Positions 36,545 to 47,448 of a DNA stretch of 60,000 bases are shown here, one piece after another. Position 1 is the stretch's first letter, and each line of letters opens with the position of its first letter. The position numbers and the translations under genes are program-made. The notes beneath the pieces are model-generated. The model made no database searches, was not told where the DNA came from, and saw nothing but the letters and a program-made list of their open reading frames with translations. The stretch is from positions 14,645,001 through 14,705,000 of the forward strand of contig NC_079885.1 of NCBI RefSeq assembly GCF_029227915.1. The letters run 5' to 3'. The DNA is from Hydractinia symbiolongicarpus (Eukaryota; Cnidaria; Hydrozoa; Anthoathecata; Hydractiniidae).

Positions 36545-36726
36545 ATGACATCTCAAGTCCTTTTCCTTGGCGCTTTAGCGTTAAAACACTTTTTACTACG
36601 TGCACAGACCTCTAAATGCAGTAATATGGCCATTTGGAGCCTAATAAAGGCCTTACACGTAAATCACGTTCTTCCACGTCCCCAGCAAGGCTACCAATGG
36701 TCTAGTGTTCGCAGTCTTAATGGAAT
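36545..36726 (+). other. T5/T7 chimeric monomer at a two-monomer deletion
   Basis: A T5 5' half runs through 'cagacctctaaatg' and changes to the T7 form 'cagtaatatggcc' with 'catttggagcc'. The same position in copy 1 (26536-27081) has complete T5, T6 and T7 monomers, so two monomers were removed by exchange inside the monomer. It also has a private 'atgacatctcaag'. Confidence 0.87.
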
Positions 36727-38000
36727 ATGACGTCCAAAGTCCTTTTCCTTGACGCCATGGCTATAGAAGACTGTCAACTACGCGCACAGTCCTTTAAATG
36801 CTGTAATATTGCCTTTTGTAGCCAAATAAAGGCTTTACACGGAAATAACGTTCTTCCACGCCCCAAGCAAGGTTACCAATGGTCTAGTGTTCCCAGTCTT
36901 AATGGAATATGACGTCTCAAGTCCTTTTCCTTGGCGCTTTAGCGTTAAAACACTTTTTACTACGTGCACAGACCTCTAAATGCTGTAATATTGCCTTTTG
37001 CAGCCAAATAAAGGCTTAACACGTAAATAACGTGGTTCCGCCACCCTTCGCGGGATACCATTAGTCTAGTCCTTCCAGTCTCAATAGACTATGACGTCCC
37101 AATTCCTTTTCCTTGACGCTTTAGCGTTAAAACACATTTAACTACGTGCACGGCCCTTTGAACGCTGTAATATGGCCATTTGCAGCCTAATAAAGGTGTT
37201 ATACGTAAATAGCGTCGTTCCACCTGCCTGCGCAGGTTACCATAGGAGTAGTCCTTCCAGTCTCAATGGACTATGACGTCCCAAGTCCTTTTCCTTGGCG
37301 CCATGGCTTTAGAACAATGTTAACTCCGTGCACAGCCCTCTAAATGCTGTAACATGGCCTTTTGCAGACTAATAAAGGCTTTAAACGTAAATACTGTCGT
37401 TCCAACTGCCTGCGCAGGTTACCATAGGAGTAGTCCTTCCAGTCTCAATGGACTATGACGTCCCAAGTCCTTTTCCTTGGCGCCATGGCTATAGAACACT
37501 GTTAACTACGTGCACAGCCCTCTAAAGGCAGTAATATGGCCATTTGGAGCCTAATAAAGGCCTGACACGTAAATCACGTTCTTCCACGTCCCCAGCAAGG
37601 CTACCAATGGTCTAGTGTTCCCAGTCTTAATGGAATAAGACGTCGAAAGTCCTTTTCTTTGACGCCATGGCTATAGAACACTGTCAACTACGCGCACAGT
37701 CCTTTAAATGCTGTAATATTGCCTTTTGTAGCCAAATAAAGGCTTTACACGGAAATAACGTGGTTCCACCACCCTTCGCGGGATACCATTAGTCTAGTCC
37801 TTCCAGTCTCAATGGACTATGACGTGCCAAGTCATTTTCCCTGGCGCCATGGCTTTAGCACACTGTTAATTTCGTGCACGGCCCTCTAAAGGCTGTAATA
37901 TAGCCATTTGCAGCCTATTAAAGGCCTTACACGTAAATCACGTTCTTCCACGTCCCCAGCAAGGCTACCAATGGTGTAGTGTTCGCAGTCTTAATGGAAT
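36727..38000 (+). repeat. 7-mer higher-order repeat unit (Q), copy 3
   Basis: 1274 bp, T2c-T5-T4/T11-T6-T7-T8-T3, counterpart of 27082-28355. Private 'gttccgccaccc' in T5. Confidence 0.86.
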
Positions 38001-39638
38001 ATGACGTCCAAAGTCCTTTTCCTTGACGCCATGGCTATAGAAGACTGTCAACTACGCGCACAGTCCTTTAAATGCTGTAATATTGCCTTTTGTAGCCAAA
38101 TAAAGGTCTTACACGCAAACCACGTGCTTCCACGCTCCCAACCAGGCTACCATTGGTCTAGTGTTTTCAGTCTCAATGTAATACGACGTCCCAATTCCTT
38201 TTCCTTGGCGCTTTGGCGTTAAAACACATTTAACTACGTGCACGGCCCTTTGAACGCTGTAATATGGCCATTTGCAGCCTATTAAAGGCCTTATACGTAA
38301 ATACTGTCGCTCCACCTGCCTGCGCAAGTTACCATTGGTCTAGTGTTTTCAGTCTCAATGTAATATGACGTCCCAAGTCATTTTCCTTGGCGCCATGGCT
38401 TTAGAACACTTTTAACTCCGTGCACAGCCCTCTAAAGGCTGTAATATGGCCATTTGCAGTTAAATAAAGGCTTTAAACGTAAACACTGTCGTTCCAACTG
38501 CCTGCGCAGGTTACCATAGGAGTAGTCCTTCCAGTCTCAATGGACTTTGACGTCCCAAGTCCTTTTCCTTGGCGCCATGGCTATAGAACACTGTCAACTA
38601 CGTGCACAGCCCTCTAAAGTCAGTAATATGGCCTTTTGCGGCCTAGTAAAGCCTTTACACGAAAATACCGTGATTCCACCACCCTCCGCGGGATACCATT
38701 GGTCTAGTCCTTCCAGTCCCAATGGACTACAACGTCCCAAGTCATTTTCTTTGGCACCTTGGCGTTAGAAGACCGGCAACTACGCGCACAGTCCTCTAAA
38801 TGCTGTAACATGGCCTTTTACAGACTAATAAAGGTCTTACACGCAAATCACGTTCTTCCACGCCCCAAGCAAGGTTACCAATGGTCTAGTGTTCCCAGTC
38901 TTAATGGAATATGACGTCTCAAGTCCTTTTCCTTGGCGCTTTAGCGTTAAAACACTTTTTACTACGTGCACAGACCTCTAAATGCTGCAATATTGCCTTT
39001 TGCAGCCAAATAAAGGCTTAACACGTAAATAACGTGGTTCCACCACCCTTCGCGGGATACCATTAGTCTAGTCCTTCCAGTCTCAATAGACTATGACGTC
39101 CCAAGTCCTTTTCCTTGGCGCCATGGCTTTAGAACAATGTTAACTACGTGCACAGCCCTCTAAATGCTGTAACATGGCCTTTTGCAGACTAATAAAGGCT
39201 TTAAACGTAAATACTGTCGTTCCAACTGCCTGCGCAGGTTACCATAGGAGTAGTCCTTCCAGTCTCAATGGACTACGACGTCCCAAGTCCTTTTCCTTGG
39301 CGCCATGGCTATAGAACACTGTTAACTACGTGCACAGCCCTCTAAAGGCAATAATATGGCCATTTGGAGCCTAATAAAGGCCTTACACGTAAATAACGTG
39401 GTTCCACCACCCTTCGCGGGATACCATTAGTCTAGTCCTTCCAGTCTCAATGGACTATGACGTGTCAAGTCATTTTCCTTGGCGCCATGGCTTTAGCACA
39501 CTGTTAATTTCGTGCACGGCCCTCTAAAGGCTGTAATATAGCCATTTGCAGCCTATTAAAGGCCTTACACGTAAATCACGTTCTTCCACGTCCCCAGCAA
39601 GGCTACCAATGGTCTAGTGTTCGCAGTCTTAATGGAAT
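38001..39638 (+). repeat. Full nine-monomer P cassette; start of 30-mer super-unit
   Basis: 1638 bp: T2-T4-T1-T9-T10-T5-T6-T7/T8-T3. It opens a 5460-bp super-unit (P + Q + Q + Q') ending at 43460, which then starts again at 43461. It is the most complete version of the cassette; those at 25626, 28356 and 43461 each lack one or two monomers. Confidence 0.85.
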
Positions 39639-39820
39639 ATGACGTCCAAAGTCCTTTTCCTTGACGCCATGGCTATAGAAGACTGTCAACTACGCGCACA
39701 GTCCTTTAAATGCTGTAATATTGCCTTTTGTAGCCAAATAAAGGCTTTACACGGAAATAACGTTCTTCCACGCCCCAAGCAAGGTTACCAATGGTCTAGT
39801 GTTCCCAGTCTTAATGGAAT

Positions 39821-40002
39821 ATGACGTCTCAAGTCCTTTTCCTTGGCGCTTTAGCGTTAAAACACTTTTTACTACGTGCACAGACCTCTAAATGCTGTAA
39901 TATTGCCTTTTGCAGCCAAATAAAGGCTTAACACGTAAATAACGTGGTTCCACCACCCTTCGCGGGATACCATTAGTCTAGTCCTTCCAGTCTCAATAGA
40001 CT
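39821..40002 (+). repeat. Reference monomer, type T5 (right-domain marker)
   Basis: Diagnostic sites are 'gacgtctcaagtcc', 'gctttagcgttaaaacac', 'tttttactacgtgcacagac', 'attgccttttgcagcc', 'aaaggcttaacacg' and 'cccttcgcgggatacc', ending in 'tcaatag'. The 5' half resembles T4 and the 3' half resembles T8, so T5 may have arisen as a T4/T8 recombinant. That origin is an inference. Confidence 0.85.
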
Positions 40003-40184
40003 ATGACGTCCCAAGTCCTTTTCCTTGGCGCCATGGCTTTAGAACACTTTTAACTCCGTGCACAGCCCTCTAAAGGCTGTAATATGGCCATTTGCAGCCT
40101 AATAAAGGTGTTATACGTAAATAGCGTCGTTCCACCTGCCTGCGCAGGTTACCATAGGAGTAGTCCTTCCAGTCTCAATGGACT

Positions 40185-40366
40185 ATGACGTCCCAAGTCC
40201 TTTTCCTTGGCGCCATGGCTTTAGAACAATGTTAACTCCGTGCACAGCCCTCTAAATGCTGTAACATGGCCTTTTGCAGACTAATAAAGGCTTTAAACGT
40301 AAATACTGTCGTTCCAACTGCCTGCGCAGGTTACCATAGGAGTAGTCCTTCCAGTCTCAATGGACT
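40185..40366 (+). repeat. Reference monomer, type T6
   Basis: T6 is close to T1 but has 'gaacaatgttaactcc', 'ctaaatgctgtaacatggcc', 'ttttgcagactaataaagg' and 'aaatactgtcgttcc'. It carries the 'cctgcgcagg' palindrome. A sub-variant reads 'gttaactacg' with 'gccccctaaatg' (for example at 41459). Confidence 0.9.
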
Positions 40367-40548
40367 ATGACGTCCCAAGTCCTTTTCCTTGGCGCCATGG
40401 CTATAGAACACTGTTAACTACGTGCACAGCCCTCTAAAGGCAGTAATATGGCCATTTGGAGCCTAATAAAGGCCTTACACGTAAATCACGTTCTTCCAAG
40501 TCCCCAGCAAGGCTACCAATGGTCTAGTGTTCCCAGTCTTAATGGAAT
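40367..40548 (+). repeat. Reference monomer, type T7
   Basis: Diagnostic sites are 'ggctatagaacactgttaac', 'ctaaaggcagtaatatgg', 'catttggagcctaataaagg' (left-domain copies read 'catttgcagcc'), 'gttcttcca.gtccccagc' and the end 'tagtgttcccagtctt'. It almost always precedes T8. Confidence 0.9.
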
Positions 40549-40730
40549 AAGACGTCGAAAGTCCTTTTCTTTGACGCCATGGCTATAGAACACTGTCAAC
40601 TACGCGCACAGTCCTTTAAATGCTGTAATATTGCCTTTTGTAGCCAAATAAAGGCTTTACACGGAAATAACGTGGTTCCACCACCCTTCGCGGGATACCA
40701 TTAGTCTAGTCCTTCCAGTCTCAATGGACT
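40549..40730 (+). repeat. Reference monomer, type T8
   Basis: The start is 'aagacgtcgaaagtcc', followed by 'ttttctttgacgcc', a T2-like middle, and a 3' half with 'ggctttacacggaaataacg', 'tggttccaccacccttcgcg' and 'ggataccattag'. Left-domain relatives start 'gacgtccaaag'. Confidence 0.9.
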
Positions 40731-40912
40731 ATGACGTGTCAAGTCATTTTCCTTGGCGCCATGGCTTTAGCACACTGTTAATTTCGTGCACGGCCCTCTA
40801 AAGGCTGTAATATAGCCATTTGCAGCATATTAAAGGCCTTACACGTAAATCACGTTCTTCCACGTCCCCAGCAAGGCTACCAATGGTGTAGTGTTCGCAG
40901 TCTTAATGGAAT

Positions 40913-42186
40913 ATGACGTCCAAAGTCCTTTTCCTTGACGCCATGGCTATAGAAGACTGTCAACTACGCGCACAGTCCTTTAAATGCTGTAATATTGCCT
41001 TTTGTAGCCAAATAAAGGCTTTACACGGAAATCACGTTCTTCCACGCCCAAAGCAAGGTTACCAATGGTCTAGTGTTCCCAGTCTTAATGGAATATGACG
41101 TCTCAAGTCCTTTTCCTTGGCGCTTTAGCGTTAAAACACTTTTTACTACGTGCACAGACCTCTAAATGCTGTAATATTGCCTTTTGCAGCCAAATAAAGG
41201 CTTAACACGTAAATAACGTGGTTCCACCACCCTTCGCGGGATACCATTAGTCTAGTCCTTCCAGTCTCAATAGACTATGACGTCCCAAGTCCTTTTCCTT
41301 GGCGCCATGGCTTTAGAACACTTTTAACTCCGTGCACAGCCCTCTAAAGGCTGTAATATGGCCATTTGCAGCCTAATAAAGGTGTTATACGTAAATACTG
41401 TCGTTCCAACTGCCTGCGCAGGTTACCATAGGAGTAGTTCTTCCAGTCTCAATGGACTATGACGTCCCAAGTCCTTTTCCTTGGCGCCATGGCTTTAGAA
41501 CAATGTTAACTACGTGCACAGCCCCCTAAATGCTGTAACATGGCCTTTTGCAGACTAATAAAGGCTTTAAACGTAAATACTGTCGTTCCAACTGCCTGCG
41601 CAGGTTACCATAGGAGTAGTCCTTCCAGTCTCAATGGACTATGACGTCCCAAGTCCTTTTCCTTGGCGCCATGGCTATAGAACACTGTTAACTACGTGCA
41701 CAGCCCTCTAAAGGCAGTAATATGGCCATTTGGAGCCTAATAAAGGCCTTACACGTAAATCACGTTCTTCCACGTCCCCAGCAAGGCTACCAATGGTCTA
41801 GTGTTCCCAGTCTTAATGGAATAAGACGTCGAAAGTCCTTTTCTTTGACGCCATGGCTATAGAACACTGTCAACTACGCGCACAGTCCTTTAAATGCTGT
41901 AATATTGCCTTTTGTAGCCAAATAAAGGCTTTACACGGAAATAACGTGGTTCCACCACCCTTCGCGGGATACCATTAGTCTAGTCCTTCCAGTCTCAATG
42001 GACTATGACGTGTCAAGTCATTTTCCTTGGCGCCATGGCTTTAGCACACTGTTAATTTCGTGCACGGCCCTCTAAAGGCTGTAATATAGCCATTTGCAGC
42101 CTATTAAAGGCCTTACACGTAAATCACGTTCTTCCACGTCCCCAGCAAGGCTACCAATGGTCTAGTGTTCGCAGTCTTAATGGAAT
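40913..42186 (+). repeat. 7-mer higher-order repeat unit (Q)
   Basis: 1274 bp. The T2c monomer has 'gaaatcacgttc' with 'gcccaaagc'. The third monomer switches from 'ggtgttatacgtaaata' to a T6-like 'ctgtcgttccaactgcc'. The unit shows 'gtagttcttcc' and T6 'gccccctaaatg', both shared with the unit at 46191. The right end of large-block copy 2 lies inside it (about 41284). Confidence 0.88.
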
Positions 42187-43460
42187 ATGACGTCCAAAGT
42201 CCTTTTCCTTGACGCCATGGCTATAGAACACTGTCAACTACGCGCACAGTCCTTTAAATGCTGTAATATTGCCTTTTGTAGCCAAATAAAGGCTTTACAC
42301 GGAAATAACGTTCTTCCACGCCCCAAGCAAGGTTACCAATGGTCTAGTGTTCCCAGTCTTAATGGAATATGACGTCTCAAGTCCTTTTCCTTGGCGCTTT
42401 AGCGTTAAAACACTTTTTACTATGTGCACAGACCTCTAAATGCTGTAATATTGCCTTTTGCAGTTAAATAAAGGCTTTAAACGTAAACACTGTCGTTTCA
42501 ATTGCCTGCGCAGGTTACCATAGGAGTAGTCCTTCCAGTCTCAATGGACTATGACGTCCCAAGTCTTTTTCTTTGGCGCCATGGCTATAGAACACTGTCA
42601 ACTACGCGCACAGTCCTTTAAATGCTGTAATATTGCCTTTTGTAGCCAAATAAAGGCTTTACACGGAAATAACGTGGTTCCACCACCCTTCGCGGGATAC
42701 CATTAGTCTAGTCCTTCCAGTCTCAATGGACTATGACGTCCCAAGTCCTTTTCCTTTGCGCCATGGCTTTAGAACACTTTTAACTCCGTGCACAGCCCCC
42801 TAAATGCTGTAACATGGCCTTTTGCAGACTAATAAAGGCTTTAAACGTAAATACTGTCGTTCCAACTGCCTGCGCAGGTTACCATAGGAGTAGTCCTTCC
42901 AGTCTCAATGGACTATGGCGTCCCAAGTCCTTTTCCTTGGCGCCATGGCTATAGAACACTGTTAACTACGTGCACAGCCCTCTAAAGGCAGTAATATGGC
43001 CATTTGGAGCCTAATAAAGGCCTTACACGTAAATCACGTTCTTCCACGTCCCCAGCAAGGCTACCAATGGTCTAGTGTTCCCAGTCTTAATGGAATAAGA
43101 CGTCGAAAGTCCTTTTCTTTGACGCCATGGCTATAGAACACTGTCAACTACGCGCACAGTCCTTTAAATGCTGTAATATTGCCTTTTGTAGCCAAATAAA
43201 GGCTTTACACGGAAATAACGTGGTTCCACCACCCTTCGCGGGATACCATTAGTCTAGTCCTTCCAGTCTCAATGGACTATGACGTGCCAAGTCATTTTCC
43301 CTGGCGCCATGGCTTTAGCACACTGTTAATTTCGTGCACGGCCCTCTAAAGGCTGTAATATAGCCATTTGCAGCCTATTAAAGGCCTTACACGTAAATCA
43401 CGTTCTTCCACGTCCCCAGCAAGGCTACCAATGGTGTAGTGTTCGCAGTCTTAATGGAAT
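42187..43460 (+). repeat. Variant 7-mer unit (Q')
   Basis: 1274 bp but with a changed middle: T2c, T5/T1 chimera ('tttgcagttaaataaagg', 'gtcgtttcaattgcc'), T7/T8 chimera ('agtctttttctttggcgcc'), T1/T6 chimera ('cctttgcgcc'), T7 (private 'ctatggcgtcc'), T8 and T3. The same variant string recurs at about 51546-52800, 9359 bp away, which is 51 monomers plus 77 bp. The 77 bp comes from the 105-bp deletion at 47446. Confidence 0.85.
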
Positions 43461-44916
43461 ATGACGTCCAAAGTCCTTTTCCTTGACGCCATGGCTATAG
43501 AAGACTGTCAACTACGCGCACAGTCCTTTAAATGCTGTAATATTGCCTTTTGTAGCCAAATAAAGGTCTTACACGTAAACCACGTGCTTCCACGCTCCCA
43601 ACCAGGCTACCATTGGTCTAGTGTTTTCAGTCTCAATGTAATACGACGTCCCAATTCCTTTTCCTTGGCGCTTTGGCGTTAAAACACATTTAACTACGTG
43701 CACGGCCCTTTGAACGCTGTAATATGGCCATTTGCAGCCTATTAAAGGCCTTATACGTAAATACTGTCGCTCCACCTGCCTGCGCAAGTTACCATTGGTC
43801 TAGTGTTTTCAGTCTCAATGTAATATGACGTCCCAAGTCATTTTCCTTGGCGCCATGGCTTTAGAACACTTTTAACTCCGTGCACAGCCCTCTAAAGGCT
43901 GTAATATGGCCTTTTGCGGCCTAGTAAAGCCTTTACACGAAAACACTGTCGTTCCAACTGCCTGCGCGGGATACCATTGGTCTAGTCCTTCCAGTCCCAA
44001 TGGACTACAACGTCCCAAGTCATTTTCTTTGGCACCTTGGCGTTAGAAGACCGGCAACTACGCGCACAGTCCTCTAAATGCTGTAACATGGCCTTTTACA
44101 GACTAATAAAGGTCTTACACGCAAATCACGTTCTTCCACGCCCCAAGCAAGGTTACCAATGGTCTAGTGTTCCCAGTCTTAATGGAATATGACGTCTCAA
44201 GTCCTTTTCCTTGGCGCTTTAGCGTTAAAACACTTTTTACTACGTGCACAGACCTCTAAATGCTGCAATATTGCCTTTTGCAGCCAAATAAAGGCTTAAC
44301 ACGTAAATAACGTGGTTCCACCACCCTTCGCGGGATACCATTAGTCTAGTCCTTCCAGTCTCAATAGACTATGACGTCCCAAGTCCTTTTCCTTGGCGCC
44401 ATGGCTTTAGAACAATGTTAACTACGTGCACAGCCCTCTAAATGCTGTAACATGGCCTTTTGCAGACTAATAAAGGCTTTAAACGTAAATACTGTCGTTC
44501 CAACTGCCTGCGCAGGTTACCATAGGAGTAGTCCTTCCAGTCTCAATGGACTACGACGTCCCAAGTCCTTTTCCTTGGCGCCATGGCTATAGAACACTGT
44601 TAACTACGTGCACAGCCCTCTAAAGGCAGTAATATGGCCATTTGGAGCCTAATAAAGGCCTTACACGTAAATAACGTGGTTCCACCACCCTTTGCGGGAT
44701 ACCATTAGTCTAGTCCTTCCAGTCTCAATGGACTATGACGTGTCAAGTCATTTTCCTTGGCGCCATGGCTTTAGCACACTGTTAATTTCGTGCACGGCCC
44801 TCTAAAGGCTGTAATATAGCCATTTGCAGCCTATTAAAGGCCTTACACGTAAATCACGTTCTTCCACGTCCCCAGCAAGGCTACCAATGGTCTAGTGTTC
44901 GCAGTCTTAATGGAAT
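43461..44916 (+). repeat. Eight-monomer P cassette; second 30-mer super-unit starts
   Basis: Counterpart of 38001-39638 at an offset of exactly 30 monomers, but one monomer shorter. T1 and T9 are replaced by the single mosaic monomer at 43825. The following units at 44917 and 46191 match 39639 and 40913 at 29 monomers' distance, as this loss predicts. Confidence 0.86.
43825..44006 (+). other. Four-patch mosaic monomer (T1/T9/T1/T9)
   Basis: Reads T1 through 'taatatggcc', then T9 'ttttgcggcctagtaaagcc' and 'tttacacgaaaa', then T1 'cactgtcgttccaactgcc', then T9 'gcgggataccattggtc' and 'cagtcccaatgg'. The adjacent full monomers at 38365 (T1) and 38547 (T9) show the parents. Two monomers became one, with three type switches inside 182 bp. 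Confidence 0.87.
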
Positions 44917-46190
44917 ATGACGTCCAAAGTCCTTTTCCTTGACGCCATGGCTATAGAAGACTGTCAACTACGCGCACAGTCCTTTAAATGCTGTAATATT
45001 GCCTTTTGTAGCCAAATAAAGGCTTTACACGGAAATAACGTTCTTCCACGCCCCAAGCAAGGTTACCAATGGTCTAGTGTTCCCAGTCTTAATGGAATAT
45101 GACGTCTCAAGTCCTTTTCCTTGGCGCTTTAGCGTTAAAACACTTTTTACTACGTGCACAGACCTCTAAATGCTGTAATATTGCCTTTTGCAGCCAAATA
45201 AAGGCTTAACACGTAAATAACGTGGTTCCACCACCCTTCGCGGGATACCATTAGTCTAGTCCTTCCAGTCTCAATAGACTATGACGTCCCAAGTCCTTTT
45301 CCTTGGCGCCATGGCTTTAGAACACTTTTAACTCCGTGCACAGCCCTCTAAAGGCTGTAATATGGCCATTTGCAGCCTAATAAAGGTGTTATACGTAAAT
45401 AGCGTCGTTCCACCTGCCTGCGCAGGTTACCATAGGAGTAGTCCTTCCAGTCTCAATGGACTATGACGTCCCAAGTCCTTTTCCTTGGCGCCATGGCTTT
45501 AGAACAATGTTAACTCCGTGCACAGCCCTCTAAATGCTGTAACATGGCCTTTTGCAGACTAATAAAGGCTTTAAACGTAAATACTGTCGTTCCAACTGCC
45601 TGCGCAGGTTACCATAGGAGTAGTCCTTCCAGTCTCAATGGACTATGACGTCCCAAGTCCTTTTCCTTGGCGCCATGGCTATAGAACACTGTTAACTACG
45701 TGCACAGCCCTCTAAAGGCAGTAATATGGCCATTTGGAGCCTAATAAAGGCCTTACACGTAAATCACGTTCTTCCAAGTCCCCAGCAAGGCTACCAATGG
45801 TCTAGTGTTCCCAGTCTTAATGGAATAAGACGTCGAAAGTCCTTTTCTTTGACGCCATGGCTATAGAACACTGTCAACTACGCGCACAGTCCTTTAAATG
45901 CTGTAATATTGCCTTTTGTAGCCAAATAAAGGCTTTACACGGAAATAACGTGGTTCCACCACCCTTCGCGGGATACCATTAGTCTAGTCCTTCCAGTCTC
46001 AATGGACTATGACGTGTCAAGTCATTTTCCTTGGCGCCATGGCTTTAGCACACTGTTAATTTCGTGCACGGCCCTCTAAAGGCTGTAATATAGCCATTTG
46101 CAGCATATTAAAGGCCTTACACGTAAATCACGTTCTTCCACGTCCCCAGCAAGGCTACCAATGGTGTAGTGTTCGCAGTCTTAATGGAAT
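44917..46190 (+). repeat. 7-mer higher-order repeat unit (Q)
   Basis: 1274 bp, counterpart of 39639-40912. It shares 'ccaagtccccagc' in T7 and 'gcagcatattaaagg' in T3 with that unit. A private 'cctttgcgggatacc' lies just upstream at about 44690. Confidence 0.88.
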
Positions 46191-47446
46191 ATGACGTCCA
46201 AAGTCCTTTTCCTTGACGCCATGGCTATAGAAGACTGTCAACTACGCGCACAGTCCTTTAAATGCTGTAATATTGCCTTTTGTAGCCAAATAAAGGCTTT
46301 ACACGGAAATCACGTTCTTCCACGCCCAAAGCAAGGTTACCAATGGTCTAGTGTTCCCAGTCTTAATGGAATATGACGTCTCAAGTCCTTTTCCTTGGCG
46401 CTTTAGCGTTAAAACACTTTTTACTACGTGCACAGACCTCTAAATGCTGTAATATTGCCTTTTGCAGCCAAATAAAGGCTTAACACGTAAATAACGTGGT
46501 TCCACCACCCTTCGCGGGATACCATTAGTCTAGTCCTTCCAGTCTCAATAGACTATGACGTCCCAAGTCCTTTTCCTTGGCGCCATGGCTTTAGAACACT
46601 TTTAACTCCGTGCACAGCCCTCTAAAGGCTGTAATATGGCCATTTGCAGCCTAATAAAGGTGTTATACGTAAATAGCGTCGTTCCACCTGCCTGCGCAGG
46701 TTACCATAGGAGTAGTTCTTCCAGTCTCAATGGACTATGACGTCCCAAGTCCATTTCCTTGGCGCCATGGCTTTAGAACAATGTTAACTACGTGCACAGC
46801 CCCCTAAATGCTGTAACATGGCCTTTTGCAGACTAATAAAGGCTTTAAACGTAAATACTGTCGTTCCAACTGCCTGCGCAGGTTACCATAGGAGTAGTCC
46901 TTCCAGTCTCAATGGACTATGACGTCCCAAGTCCTTTTCCTTGGCGCCATGGCTATAGAACACTGTTAACTACGTGCACAGCCCTCTAAAGGCAGTAATA
47001 TGGCCATTTGGAGCCTAATAAAGGCCTTACACGTAAATCACGTTCTTCCACGTCCCCAGCAAGGCTACCAATGGTCTAGTGTTCCCAGTCTTAATGGAAT
47101 AAGACGTCGAAAGTCCTTTTCTTTGACGCCATGGCTATAGAACACTGTCAACTACGCGCACAGTCCTTTAAATGCTGTAATATTGCCTTTTGTAGCCAAA
47201 TAAAGGCTTTACACGGAAATAACGTTCTTCCACGCCCCAAGCAAGGTTACCAATGGTCTAGTGTTCCCAGTCTTAATGGAATATGACGTCTCAAGTCCTT
47301 TTCCTCGGCGCTTTAGCGTTAAAACACTTTTTACTACGTGCACAGACCTCTAAATGCTGTAATATTGCCTTTTGCAGCCAAATAAAGGCTTAACACGTAA
47401 ATAACGTGGTTCCACCACCCTTCGCGGGATACCATTAGTCTAGTCC
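46191..47446 (+). repeat. Truncated 7-mer unit ending at an out-of-register junction
   Basis: T2c-T5-T1/T11-T6-T7, then a T8/T2c chimera (47101, 'aacgttcttccacgcc') and T5 (47283), cut inside 'tagtcc'. The T6 monomer has 'aagtccatttcc'. The stretch 46380-47226 matches 49551-50397 at an offset of 3171 bp (17 monomers plus 77). Confidence 0.83.
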
Positions 47447-47448
47447 TT
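47445..47448 (+). other. Out-of-register deletion junction (105 bp)
   Basis: 'attagtctagtccttttgc' joins the 'tagtccttccag' end of a T5 monomer to the 'ggccttttgcagac' middle of a T6 monomer, with 'cctt' common to both sides. The register changes by +77, that is 182-105, as seen in the offset 46191 to 47724 (8 x 182 + 77). Confidence 0.9.

Larger units (their letters stand above)
39639..40912 (+). repeat. 7-mer higher-order repeat unit (Q), reference copy
   Basis: 1274 bp, in order T2c (39639), T5 (39821), T1/T11 (40003), T6 (40185), T7 (40367), T8 (40549) and T3 (40731). Directly followed by another unit at 40913. Best example of the 7-mer. Confidence 0.9.
31336..41284 (+). repeat. Large block, copy 2
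   Basis: Tandem copy of 20609-31274. Against copy 1 it has lost exactly four monomers near 33090-33150 and two monomers at about 36615, and keeps two that copy 1 lost. Private bases include 'gacgtccaaaaacc' (33087), 'cccttcacggg' (33950) and 'gcctagtaaagg' (34455). Shared private variants with copies 1 and 3 are 'cgtgaacggcc', 'cagcgtggctacc' and 'aaataagaggtcg'. Confidence 0.87.
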
